Origin: Enoplolaimus lenunculus
Taxonomy: Eukaryota; Nematoda; Enoplea; Enoplida; Thoracostomopsidae
Direction of reading: 5' to 3'
Assembly (NCBI GenBank): GCA_030248215.1
Contig: JASANG010000595.1
Span: 1 to 64,000 of the forward strand
Length of the DNA: 64,000 bases
Shown: positions 1-11,305 of the stretch, piece after piece
Position numbering within the stretch: the first letter of the stretch is position 1
Layout: each line of letters opens with the position of its first letter
Translations under genes and position numbers: made by a program
The notes under the pieces: model-generated
The model's input: only the letters and a program-made list of their open reading frames with translations
Databases searched by the model: none
What the model was told of the DNA's origin: nothing

Positions 1-536
1 CGAACTTCTCACAAACATAAGCCTACTCTTATGCCTACCCCATGCCTCACAGTCTCTAAAAGACGCGCAGACTGCATGTCCCCGGTTAATTGCGCCGAAT
101 AAAATGCATCCCAATAGCAGATCATCTGAAAAAGTTAACTTGGTGTACGCAAGCTATTGCGGATTTTGAATGTTTATACTGCATACTTTTGCAGTTTTTG
201 TACTAAGCGCAATTAATTTGCATCTAAACGCCGCTTATTACTGTTAGCAGTGGCAGATTAACAGCGTTGATGGTATTTTCTTTATGATTAGAAGAGCCTA
301 AATTTAGCAATTTAAAGCAATTCAGTATAATAGCCTACCATTAACGAGATAAGACATTGCCGGCTGATGTTTTTTCATACTCAAAGACACATAATGTTTG
401 CACTGCAGCTGCAATTTTTTGTAAAAAATCAATTATTTAACAGAAACCATTCAATATGTTATAGAGTTCAGCAGCGCAAGTGGAATCATAATCGCATATA
501 GCTGCCAATAATTGTTCCTTAGATAACCAGATTATC

Positions 537-612
537 AGGGTGTAACCGGATATCTGTTTCCGTTTTCCGTAAAACGGTGTCCGCTTCGATTCCGTTTCCG
601 TTATAGAAATAC
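537..612 (+). repeat. hAT-like MITE end (CAGGGTGTAACCGGATA family)
   Basis: Begins with the motif AGGGTGTAACCGGATA followed by GTTTCCG-type hexamer runs. The same end and the same GTTTCCG or GGCTCCG runs recur near 6547, 7868, 9715, 57340, 58697 and 59670. A CAGGG terminus with a matching ACACCCTAG at the other end (57360-57372) resembles hAT-type non-autonomous elements. The superfamily call is by end motif only. Confidence 0.5.
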
Positions 613-640
613 CAGAGATTCTGTTATCTTTCTGCTTACT

Positions 641-1054
641 TTAGTGACCCGAATAAGAGGGGTTCCCATTTTGAGTCCCAATCAATAGAAGTCCATATCA
701 CTTATTAATAAGAGTCCGTAGGCGGATAGATTCCCTACACCCTAATCAGAGTTCATAAATGTCAATTATACCTAATTGTAGCGAATAAATGACTCCAGAC
801 AAAATACAGTTGAGTTCGAAACTTTGAAACATTCTTAGTTTTAATAGTACGTTGTTAAGCACATGTAACCTTGCATTATCGCTCAAGGTTTTGATACAGG
901 ACAAATAAACGTTTAACTCAATGGATAGTTGCAATATCGAATATATATCAATAACGAAAAGCGGGTTAAAAACAAATAACAGTCCGTAACCGAATAACAG
1001 CGAGGTTCCATCTGAAAAACGCAAATAATCATCAGTACCCCCCTCTAATACAGT
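641..1054 (+). mobile_element. Inverted-repeat MITE, family A (AATAAGAGGGG ends)
   Basis: About 410 bp beginning with TAGTGACCCGAATAAGAGG and ending in CCCCCCTCTAATACAGTA, an imperfect inverted repeat. The interior (for example TAGCGAATAAATGACTCCAG, then GAGTTCGAAACTTTGAAAC) is closely repeated at 4693-5092 and 55010-55375 and in reverse at 61755-61922. There is no coding capacity, so it is a non-autonomous DNA element. The intact right end elsewhere (TCACTACAGTA) would fit a TA-targeting element, which is an inference. Confidence 0.7.
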
Positions 1055-1855
1055 ACAATTAGTTGTACCTGACTGAAAAACATGGTGTTTTTAAATAAAA
1101 TAATGCAGAAATTGTTTTATTTGATATGATAATTAAACCATTAAACAATCGGCCGAAAAATCTTTAGAATTTGGCTCAGTTAGGATATTTTGTATAAAAT
1201 TTCGCTTAGCTAGGTTAATACTGGCATACCCTACAGACCCGAGTAAAAGGAAAAGGGCCTGATATTTGTTTTACATGCCGAAGGGTGCCCCATCTTATTC
1301 GGTTCCTGACTGTTGCTTGTTTTCAATTCACCATTCGTTAGTTGGACTAAACAACTTCCTTTTTAATATTCTTTCTTTTAGGCCGAACTGGCTTTACTCT
1401 CGGCATTTTTACTGGTTGTCATGTCGCTAATTTTTTCTGGATTTAATAACTTTTATGCGGATTACCTGAGTGTCTGTTACAAAAATTGAACAGTCTTGAC
1501 CATTCTTCTACTTTAATTCATTTTATGAACTCTAACTAGTACTTATAGACTCTATCCACTAAATAAGTCTATGCAGATTCCAACTGATTAGGACCCAAAA
1601 TAGGGATCTCCCAGCTCCTTATGTCCCTGTCTTATTCGGATCACTGAATTATAATAGCGTTTGTTGTTCGATTGCTCATTGATCACAACCCTTTTGAAAA
1701 TTTTCCATGTGCGCCTAGGTTTGGTAGGGTTTCTGGAGTTACTCAGTGTTCGGTTGTTACAGAAAGCAAACTTATACTGGTAGCCACGACACTGGCTTGA
1801 TATGGTGCAGATTTTAGGATTATTTAGGATACAACTTGGTTAGTGTAAAAAGAAC

Positions 1856-4800
1856 ATGGAGAAAATCGATGAAGAGCACCAGGAGAATGTGAGCGCTGAT
1901 GCAAGTAATCATTTAGCTGTTATCCAGAAACGGTAAGTTCAAAACGGTTTAAGATTTGACGCTTTATACACTGTCATATCCGATGAGTTGTTAATCAACT
2001 GAAAGAGACAATTAGTTATTTGGTTATTTCTGAGCTAATTATAATAAACATTAACTCACTCTGAGTTGATTTTATTCTGGGTTACTTGATTAACTAGGAT
2101 ACAATGAATTCAATCAATTTAGAATTCTGAGTTCTGAAAGGCATAAATCAGAGCTCAGATTTCCGAGCGGATTCAACTCATCAGCAAGCTCGATTGTTTT
2201 AGTACAGTGGACTACAAAACTTTTTACATCCGTCTAGGTGCAAATCATTGCAATTTAAAAAGTCAAGAAACTCTCATTCAAAATTTTTTGCAGAACGTAA
2301 CCCTGCTTTTCATAAGCCTTGCTACGCCATGACCGCATTATTTCTAAAAATTGAAAGGAATTAAGGTTGAAAAATACGTATCAAAATCTTACTACAATAT
2401 CAAACCAGCGCGGCCCTCACGCCCGGACCGGTTGCAAACCTGACCTATACTGTTCAATCCAGTGGCCAGCTTAAACTGTTAGTTTCAAAAAGGCGGGCTA
2501 AACAATTCCCTCAAAGAGGGCTAAAACTTTTTAACAGGGACAGTGCCTCTCGGACTTTCTGCATTCTGCCTGTAAGGCAGACAAGGATTTAAATTGCGTA
2601 TTGCAATTATATTCGTAAGTGTAAAAACCTAATAATTTTCAGAAAACCCCGAGAAACCGGCCTACTACGAGGTCAGATGGATCAATCTCGAAATCTACAA
2701 CCACCACCAAAAAGCTCAAAATCCCTACTGCCTCAATTTGCGCCAGGCAAAAAATTCAGCGTCTACAATCCGTACAAGTCGTTCACCGAAACTCCAGACA
2801 GCGGTACGTATGGCGGTTCTATAGAAAGCAGCGCCGCTGGCAACTACAAAGACAATGGGAGCCTTTTGATGAGCGCCCCTGGTCCAGAAACCGCTAAAAC
2901 TAGCACTGTCGCTTATCCGTACAACATTCCCGTTGTGGTTACAATTAACGTATCTGGATTCCGGTTTCAAACTCAACTCTCTACGCTGGAATCAAGAACC
3001 GATACTCTGTTAGGAAATCCAGCCAAACGAGACAAATACTGGAACCCTGCCACGGGGGAATACTACTTTGATCGGCATCGCCCTTCGTTTGAAGCGATCT
3101 TGTTTTTCTATCAAAGCGGGGGATACTTGTCTCGACCCCCCTATGTTCCACTCGAAATATTTCACGAAGAGTTGAAGTTTTTTCAAATGCCCAAAGATGT
3201 GATGATTAAATTTTGGGCCGGCGAAGGGTTTGTGATCGATCGGAAGCCGTCGATGCCACAAAACGAATCGCTGAAGGCCATTTGGCGACTGATGGAGTAT
3301 CCGAATTCATCCATGGCTGCTAAGGTGTGTGCTAGCGCTTTTTCGAGCCAGATTAAAGTTTCTTTTTAGGGAAATCAATTGAAAATGTTGTAAAATTTAC
3401 AAGCAGCCTTGTGCCAGGGGTCAACCGATCGTCTGCCTCCGGCTCGGGTTCCGCCAGATAAATGACCTACGGCTCCGGTTCCGATAAAACTATTGTGATG
3501 TTCCGATAATTCATGACACTGAAAGGTTTTATAGTTTTACAGAAATTGTATCGTGTTTTGCTATAGGTTCTTGTACAATTTAGAAACCAAATTGTCAGGA
3601 TGACAAACGACACACACACGGAAACTTTCTAGTTCAAACGTTCAAGCATCGGAATGATTTTAGTCCTGTCTCAATTAAGCCCATCACATAATTTGCATGG
3701 TATTTCGTGTAGTTTTTGTTGTTCGTTTTGTTCTTGGGTTTGTTGTTGTTTTGTTGTTTGCTCACATTTTATTTTGTATTGCATTGGTTTATTTTTAGCT
3801 GATGGCAATATTTTCTATATCAGTAATACTTCTTGCTTCATTTTCGTTCATGCTCGAAACTGTCCCACGGCTCCAAGAGCGCTACACGTACCGGGCGTAC
3901 CGTGACCGATTTGGTCACGACCCAGAGGTTGACGCCAATTTTACCGCAAAGGTATCTCCTGGGTCCGGAGGAATTCCAGGGACCCAAACTGGTACCAGCA
4001 AGCGGGCTATCCCCGATGAAATGGTCAACGATTTTCGTAATCCATTCTACGTCATTGAAGTATTCTGTAACGTTTGGTTTACCATTGAACTTGCGCTCCG
4101 CTTGGTTTCATGTCCATCAAAAGTTGAATTTGCGAAAAGTTTTCTGAATTGGGTTGATTTTTTGGCGATCGTTCCGTTCTATGTTACGCTGATTTTCCCA
4201 GCGACCGAGTATGCATCGCCGGTGAGTCTAGCGATCATTCAGTTGTTGCGGTTGTTGCGAGTGTTGCGAATCATGAAAGTTGTCCGGTATTCGCGAGGGC
4301 TACAAATTCTAGGGATGACATTTCGTGCCGGCAGCCGAGAACTAATTTTGTTGGTGTTCATTGTTTTGCTGATGGATGTTATGTTTGCAAGCGCAGTATT
4401 TATTGCGGGTTAGTTTTTGTTTTTAAATATTTCACTTTATTATAATATATATAATTATTACGACTCTTTTACACTTCGCCGCATTTAAGACAAGGCTTAG
4501 ATTTTAGCATAATATTTGGCTTAAGCTTAGACCTAGGCAAATGCTTAAGATAACGTCAAGGCTTAAACATAGGCTTAGAACTTCACCCCATTTTATCTGA
4601 TCCCAACACCAGTCTTTCTTACGTTTTTTGTGGCAGAACTCACTTGTTCCTAAGTAAGCATTGTTGTTTGTAGTCATGTTTGTAAATTTTTTTCAGAGTC
4701 CCCATTTTGGATCCCAATCAATAGGACTCCTTATCCCTAATAAGAGTCCGTAAGCGGATAGAGTTCCTAAACCATAATTAGTGTCCATAAATATCAATTA

Positions 4801-5519
4801 TCCCTAATTGTAGCGCATAAATGACTCCAGCACAAAATACAGTTGAGTTCGAAACTTTGAAACATTCTTAGTTTTAAAAGTACATTCTTAAGTACTTATA
4901 ACTTTGCATGATTGCTCAAGGTTTTAATACAAGACAAATAAACATTTAATTCAGCGGATAGTTGCAGTGCCGGATATATATCAGTAGCGAAGGGTGTCGG
5001 AGAGTGGCTTGCTTAAAAATAGATAACAGTCCGTAACCGAATAAGAGGGGGTACCCTCTGGAGAGGCCAAATAAATATCAGTCACCCCGAGTGTCTGCTA
5101 CATATTTGAGCAGTGCAGGTTATTTTCGTGCTTTGGTCACTATTATAGACTCTAATTGGACTTTATAGATAAACTCTATCTACTAACAGGTTCTGTAACC
5201 AACATTTTTACTTTTAGAATACGGACAATCTAACAGTAACATCAACAGTATTCCTCTGGGATTATGGTACTGTATTGTTACAATGACAACAAACGGATAC
5301 GGTGATTTTACTCCAGTCGGAACTTGGGGACGTCTCGTAGGCGGCATCTGTGCTGTGAGTGGTGTCCTTGTTATTGCACTTCCGATTCCGGTTATTGTGA
5401 AAAATTTCAAACATTTCTATCGCCAAGAATATATTTTGGGTCATGTTAATGATTTGATTACGCGACAAGACGACAGAGTTCGACTCATTTTGAGCGGCGA
5501 AAATGCGTTGAAAAAATAG
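1856..5519 (+). CDS. Sh-like (Kv1): Shaker-type (Kv1) voltage-gated potassium channel, four exons
   Basis: Plasma-membrane K+ channel subunit, expected to form tetramers. Exons 1856-1932, 2643-3324, 3799-4408 and 5218-5519 join in phase (2, 0, 1) to give 556 residues with GT-AG borders throughout. Domains: Ser/Pro-rich N-terminus; T1 tetramerisation domain about 123-217 ([25 protein letters not shown], the Kv1 pattern); S1 from 255; S2 336-356; S3 368-386; S4 about 397-419 with R404, R407, R410, K413, R416, R419; S5 434-456; pore with filter T481 N482 G483 Y484 G485 D486; S6 ending in the gate motif PIP (512-514, PVP in Shaker); C-tail about 35 residues. Oddities: Asn in place of filter Val, Gln401 in place of the first S4 Arg, Asp446 inside S5, and Tyr474 in place of the second pore-helix Trp. 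No frame break, so it looks like a working but divergent channel. Met38 (2677) is an alternative start; Met1 is preferred because the small first exon splices in frame. Confidence 0.93.
1984..2210. repeat. Foldback repeat, family D, partial (Kv intron 1)
   Basis: AACTCAGAATGAGTT-type sequence with the interior ATTAACTCACTCTGAGTTGATT, related to the full copies at 25484-25732, 35203-35432 and 56643-56897. It lies inside the first intron of the Kv gene. Confidence 0.5.
4693..5092 (+). mobile_element. Family A MITE inside Kv intron 3
   Basis: About 400 bp closely matching the copy at 641-1054 over most of its length (GTCCCCATTTTGGATCCC start, AAATGACTCCAG core, CCGAATAAGAGGGGG near the end). 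It occupies about half of the 809-bp intron between S5 and the pore exon. Degenerate TTAGGC-type sequence lies just before it at about 4485-4590. Confidence 0.7.
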
Positions 5520-7867
5520 CATTTTAAAATTGTTTGTTTTGGCCAATATATAGAACAGAAGTGGAACAGTAGTAATAGCATATTCCTAAACCTAAGCCTA
5601 ACAGTAAGAATGAGCTTATACATAAGCCTAAGCCTATGCAAAACATTAGCTGCAGCCGTTTTCGAGATGGAAGAATATCGCACGTACGAATAGGCTTAAC
5701 CGGATAAATCAATTTCAACATCCTGTTTTATACATGATGTGAATATAGCATTAGTTTTTAGCATATACATTCATAATTGTCAGTGAGACGCAATTACGCG
5801 ACTGAGGGAAACAAGTGGATTGAGGTGTCTCAAAATCGGACCGGAAATGAATTTTCGTGTCGGAATCGAGCTCGGAATGTCATCATTGACCCATATTGGT
5901 TGCGTATATGTTTAAATCATTTCCGTTTCACAGTTTGCTTTTAATGTTTAGTTGTAGCTATAATCTACATAAACCTCCATCTACACTTAACTGACGAGCG
6001 GACCGTTTTTTGCTGGATGCTTAACCTTCAGACTATTTTTGCTCAGACTTTGGCGGAAATCTAGCCTTAGTAATAGCATATTTTTTACACTGAGGCTTGG
6101 GCTTAGGAATATGCTTATGCTACTGTTACGATCGTCAGCTTGGGGCTTAGGAATATACTTGTACTATTGTTACGATCCAAAGATTCCACAAAGGGTACTT
6201 TAAACCTAAGCATTCATATCTGTACACTTCAGAAAATGGTGAGTCAAATTGTATCTCTTCGAAATAGGCTCTACGGGTCTACACAAACTGAGTCAAATTC
6301 GCATCCGCCAGAGGCAAACGAGCGACATCGATTTTGAACTAAATTTTTTGCTTAGGCTTTGGTGTACACATTTTGTATGGAAATTGAACTTAAGCTGACT
6401 ACGAAAAAAGTTTTCCCAGCTTCTACATAACTATTCGTTCTATATCTGATCTGCAACACAATTGTCGAATGTAAATTTTTGCGTAAAATATCTGGTTCAT
6501 ATGTGTTTACCTCAAATTAAGAAAAGGGATGTTCTATAGTACACAGCAGGGTGTAACCGGACCTCCGGTATCTGTAGAAATCGAGTGTATGTTGTAATAA
6601 TTTGCCATATTCCTGTGAGAATTTTCCCCCTCCTACAATTGGTATCCTGCAAAGTGCAAATGTTGTCTGAAGAATTTCGGCTAAATTCATCTCAGATTTT
6701 AAGAATTTTAGTATTTCTTTGTTAATATTTTTTCTCCTATGTTACAAAGAAACCAATGAAAATATGTATATTATGGGGTTGATCATGGGTAAAATGGATA
6801 GTAAAAATAACGAAAACGGAACCGGTAGTGATCGAAATGCGAAAACGGAAACAGAAAAAGAATATTATAGTATAAGATCTGCGCTATACTTTGCTGCAAT
6901 GGGCGCAGCCGCTCGTTGCTCCGTCGCCGCGCACCGTGTTGGAATTTTTAATAAAAATCAGACGGTGCCGCGTACCGCAGCACCGCGAGTATAGCGCAAC
7001 CCAAAAAGTTTCGGCATATGCATAGAACAGTGGCTTTTCACTTTTCATGGTGAAAAATCTATAGCTAGGTGTGCACCAAGCCATGCCTGCTTAAACCATA
7101 GGTTTTTGCTACGCAGACGTTTTCTATAGTTTGGTAGGTTAGGAGTGGTGTGGTTGGTTTGTCTGAACAATTGGAATGTGCAATTCGATTAGAAAAACGG
7201 GAAAGGTGGAATATTCAAGCGTAAGTATACGATTCCTTTTGATATGGTAGAAAAACCCCACCCTTCAGATGTTCCCTACCAATCAGGAACATTTAAACGT
7301 TTGAATTTTTTTACTTTACCGTTTTCCCAACAAATTTTTCGTTTCAGATATTCCATACGAAACCTGGGAAGATCTAGGCTATTGAATTCCCTTCCAGACA
7401 AGGAAAAGTCCGGGTGTTTGAATTTTCCACTTTTCCCGTATTCCAAACTAATCCTACGCATAAGACTTTCCCTACCAAACCAAAAAATATTAGAGGCGTT
7501 GGATTTTCAAGTTTTTCCAACAGAACCTATGCTTGTGATTTTCGTACCGGCCATATGTTTGCCACCTCGAAAACTGAAAGCCCTTGCTCAATTCATGGAC
7601 CAAACCTTCAAAGGTGTTTATTTTGCTGCCAACACAATTGACACGTGAAACTATTCGCCGAACATATCTTAAAGACTGATTGTGGATAAACTTCGTAATT
7701 TTATTTCATTTTTAGCAAAAGCAGCATATCTTTAAACGAAAAAATTGCGAGATACGTACGTGATATATAACTAATTTTGAGCGTAATAATAACGGAATTT
7801 GCGGTATTTCCATAGCGGAAACGGTTGCGGTATTTCTATAACGGAAACGAATACGTCATGCCCTGGT

Positions 7868-8272
7868 GTTGACACCAGTTTGTAACCGGATATCCGTTTC
7901 CGTTTCCGGTACAAATCGGTGTCCGTTTCCGTTAGAGAAATAGCTGAAATTACGTTACTGTTATATGTTCAAAATAAGTTTTAAATCACGTATATATCTC
8001 GCATTTTTTCACAGAAATGCTGCAATTGTTCGAAATGAAATAAGAAATACGAAATTCCTCCAAAATCTTAAAAATTTCGAAGCATCCGCCATTTTTTTCT
8101 TTGAAATCTATGAAAGGCCAGTAAATTTATGCACACCTCAATTTTGTTGGCAGAAAATAAAACATTTTTGAAACTTTTATTTTTCAATATCCATTTTCCG
8201 TTTCAGTTTCTGTTATATTGATCACTATCCGTTTCCGTTTCCGTTATTTTTACTATCCGTTCACTTTTGACA
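7868..8272 (+). mobile_element. hAT-like MITE, near-complete copy
   Basis: Starts GTAACCGGATATCCG followed by repeated GTTTCCG units and ends in the reverse-complement style TTTTTACTATCCGTTCAC. The AT-rich interior includes a segment (TTTTGTTGGCAGAAAATA) related to the duplicated block at 57080-57290. No coding capacity. Confidence 0.55.
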
Positions 8273-8444
8273 CTAAAGGAAAAATGGTTCCTGTATTTGT
8301 TGTCACTACAAAGTTGTTTGTTTTAATATATACATATAAATTCAATGTTATTATATTTCTGTGCCGTTAACCTGAGGCTCCATACAAAATGTCAATTGAA
8401 AGTTTAGCAACATATTTTTACTGAAACTAGTTTCACTTCAAATT

Positions 8445-8670
8445 ACACTGCAAAAATGGTGAGTCAAATTGACTCTCTCCGAAATAGGCTCTGCGGGACT
8501 ACACAATCTCAGTCAAATTCGACTCCGCCAGAGTTAAATTCAACTCACTAAGTCGCACGTGTGATTCTGGTGGAGTCAAATTTGACTCGGTTTGTGTAGT
8601 CCCGTAGAGCCTATTTCCCGTAGAGCCTATTTCGGAGAGTCAATTTGACTCAGTATTTTTTGCAGTATAG
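8445..8670. mobile_element. Palindromic foldback element, family E
   Basis: Starts ACACTGCAAAAATGGTGAG and ends in its reverse complement style CTCAGTATTTTTTGCAGTA. Arms of about 110 bp share AGTCAAATTGACTC, CCGAAATAGGCTCT and ACTCCGCCAGAGT. Another full copy is at 43719-43929 and a single arm at 6224-6340. No coding capacity. Confidence 0.75.
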
Positions 8671-10799
8671 GCATTAGCCTAAATTAAGGCTTCTATAATA
8701 GTTTACTAACCGCTCAGCTAAACAACCACCACAGAACTAAGTACAGATTCTGCTTAAAAATAAGTGAAACTAGATATTCTCAAATTGCTTAAAAGCAAGT
8801 AATATTTTTAAACACTATAAAATAGTAAAAACAGGCCCTAATTTACGAGTTTTACTTCAACTTTAAGTATATCTGGGAAGACCGAATTACTGAATCTCGG
8901 TGTAGGACGCGCTAGCTTCTTTCTTCTTTGAACAATTACGGTCCTCAGAATACAATACGTAAATACGTATAGTTGGTTGTACAGGTTGAAAAGCGTTTAT
9001 AGTGATTGGCATCGGATATTGTTTCGTATATATCCAGAAAATTTCTTTAAGTTTCCGAACCTCAATTTTTGTTAACCACTTGGTGTAACTGGTTGCGTGA
9101 ACCGCTGCAACAAAAATTCTATCAAATTTCACTCTTCCCTCGAATATACATTAGTCGTTTTACGTTCCAAGAATTAAGGACCACCTTGAAATATATACTT
9201 AGGGTAAACGTACAAACATCGAACTATGTCACTTTTAGTCATGCCCCCTTGTCACTAGACAACCATAAAGTAGGCTTAAATTTTAAGCTAATTTTTTGCT
9301 TGGGTTTGGGTTAAAGCTTTATTTTCGACTTGTCTTTATTTTACGCTGTTTGAGGCATAAACTTAGGAATATGTTTTGGTTGTTACATTGCTAAAAGTAG
9401 TATTGGTCAAAGTGTGAAGGGTCCACTCTAATCTTAATATATTGGAAAAGAATGTCGATTTGGCTCTCTTTTTGTCATCTTATATAGACTACTGCGGAAC
9501 CAAAAATGTGTCTTTATTTCAACAGTTTAGAAATCGACAATTTTTTTAATGTATATTACTGTCTGAAAGCGACGCGCTGAGTGAAATTGCGGTATTTTGG
9601 CCAATGTAAAGAACAGTGTCGTAACAGTGTTATAATCATATTGCTAAGCCTAAGCCTAAGCCAAGCAAAAAAATCATCTCAAGCTTAAAGAAAGTAAACT
9701 GAAAATTTTTCGCTTAAGGTTCATCGACCTCCGGCTCCGGAAGAATTTTTGCCAGATGTTCCGGCAATTTCGGTAGTGAAATTTTTACAGTTTTACAAAA
9801 ATTATGCCTTTCGGTGCGTTTGGCTATAAGTTTTGGTACAGTTTAGAAAACAAATTATCGGGATTTCTTAAAAAACCTGAAACCAAAATTCTTACAACAC
9901 GATTTTGCGTCACCACCAGCTCCGGCATGTTGCGCTGACGTCCGGCTTCGGTATTTTTCATCTCCAGCTGCACCCTGGCCTACACTGTTTTGCTGCTGCC
10001 TAACACGGAGCCTGTATGATTAGACTTAACTATTTTTAAGCTTAGACTACTGATCTGAAGTGATTATCGATTTTATTCAGAAAAATCAAATTTTTTTAAC
10101 TTGATTGCGATTAAACGTGCAGACACAATATTACCGACCATTAGAATTGCGGCAAACCGTGTTCCAGGTTGCCCCAGCTTAATCTAGAGTTTACGTCCTT
10201 AAAAGGAACATTGGCCAAAAATATTGTGGGCAACAATTATCAAATGTTAGCTAGTTGTCCTCAAATGTGGCAAATCTTACTACAGAAATCAGGTTGTGTG
10301 TGACCTATATTAATACTGTTCGCGTTAGTTCACTGTCACAACAGAACTGTTGCTTAAACTTATTTTCTCATATACTGTTAGAATAGAATTTTTACTTTAT
10401 TTTTAAAAATAAATACAAAAATAACAGATTTTGAACGTCCTCAAAATATATAGCTTCTATTTTAACAAAATGGTTCGATTTTGAGCTTTTTGCATATTTA
10501 ACCTTCTCCAGATTTTCCGCATAGGTATAATCATTAGGGCCCATGTAACTTTAAGGGGCGTCCAGGTTCCTGGCAGGTCTATAAAAGAGTAGGTTTAGAT
10601 TCTAGATATTTTTTGCTAAGGCTTAGGTTTAGGCTAAGGCTTAGGAACACATCTCTACAACGCTTAGGCTTAGGCATACTTTTAATCTACTGTTACGCCC
10701 CAAAAAGTAACATTGGCCATCATTTCAGTACCAAATTTGAGTTTTTTGTTGAAAAATAAAAATTCGATTTTTGTTTTTGAATGGATCTATTGAATTACC

Positions 10800-11305
10800 G
10801 TTTGCCTACAGCCGACCTACGACCAAAGCGCTTTATCACAGATGTCTTCTTCGATGGTTTTTTTTGATCTTATCGGTTTTCATTTTTGTCGTTCATTTGT
10901 CCAACTTTATCTTTTCTTCGAAGGCTCCTTTGATAATCTGGAAGCATTCATTGAAATTTGTTTTCAATTACTGTCTTTCGCCCTATAATCGCCTTTTCAA
11001 CCAACTGGTTTTTCTTTTGTCGGATTTTCTGTTCATCTTTCGTCTGTCGACACGTCGTGCGTTTAAGGCACACCCATTAGCGAACACGCCGCCTGACAGT
11101 GCTTTACCATTGTTTGATCTTTGTCCGTCGTTTATCCACTGTCCCTTTGATCGTTTTTCACCGATTATCAACAAAGTTCTCGCCAAAAGATTGGCCAATA
11201 CAGGCTCCCCTCCGACAACACTTTTATATCGGTGTCTTCTTCGCAGACTTTTTCATTTTGTCGGCCCTGCTTTTGCTCTTCTTCAAATACCAACAGTGTC
11301 TTTGC
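10800..11305 (-). repeat. Decayed tandem copies of the TRPN C-terminal coding block
   Basis: Four degenerate units (starting on the + strand near 10823, 10965, 11098 and 11216) resemble the coding block at about 11340-11420 that encodes the acidic TRPN tail. Spacing is about 118-140 bp. Conserved + strand blocks are CTTTATC, GTCTTCTTCG and TTTGTCGG. All four lie beyond the TAG stop and contain stops in the matching frame. The array therefore has one coding unit and four decayed ones. Confidence 0.65.

Larger units (their letters stand above)
1..1855. other. Gene-free flank upstream of the Kv gene
   Basis: No credible coding sequence on either strand; open frames are short and carry no recognisable motif. 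The stretch holds a hAT-like repeat fragment at about 537-612, a copy of the AATAAGAGGGG-ended inverted-repeat element at about 641-1054, and further diverged ends of the same element near 1290-1315 and 1600-1665. The promoter of the downstream channel gene should lie here, but no core promoter motif is convincing. Candidate AG acceptors in T-rich context occur at about 1810-1830, just before the start codon. They could be trans-splice sites if this is a nematode, but that is inference only. Confidence 0.6.
5520..11305. other. Convergent intergenic region between Kv and TRPN, repeats only
   Basis: No gene is supported. Contents: family B (TTAGGC) fragments at about 5541-5650, 6060-6185, 9284-9420, 9598-9720 and 10605-10720; half of a family E foldback at 6224-6340 and a whole one at 8445-8670; hAT-like elements at about 6547-6600, 7787-8272 and 9715-9975; a degenerate T-rich repetitive stretch at about 7240-7650; and a decayed tandem array at 10800-11305 derived from the TRPN 3' exon. 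Polyadenylation sites for both convergent genes should lie here, but I see no AATAAA placed convincingly. Confidence 0.6.

Noticed and set aside
7244-7648. 134-residue open frame on the + strand
   Set aside because: The DNA is a degenerate T-rich repeat with recurring GTTTGAATTTT and TTTCCAACA blocks. The peptide has no motif and no splice or neighbour support.
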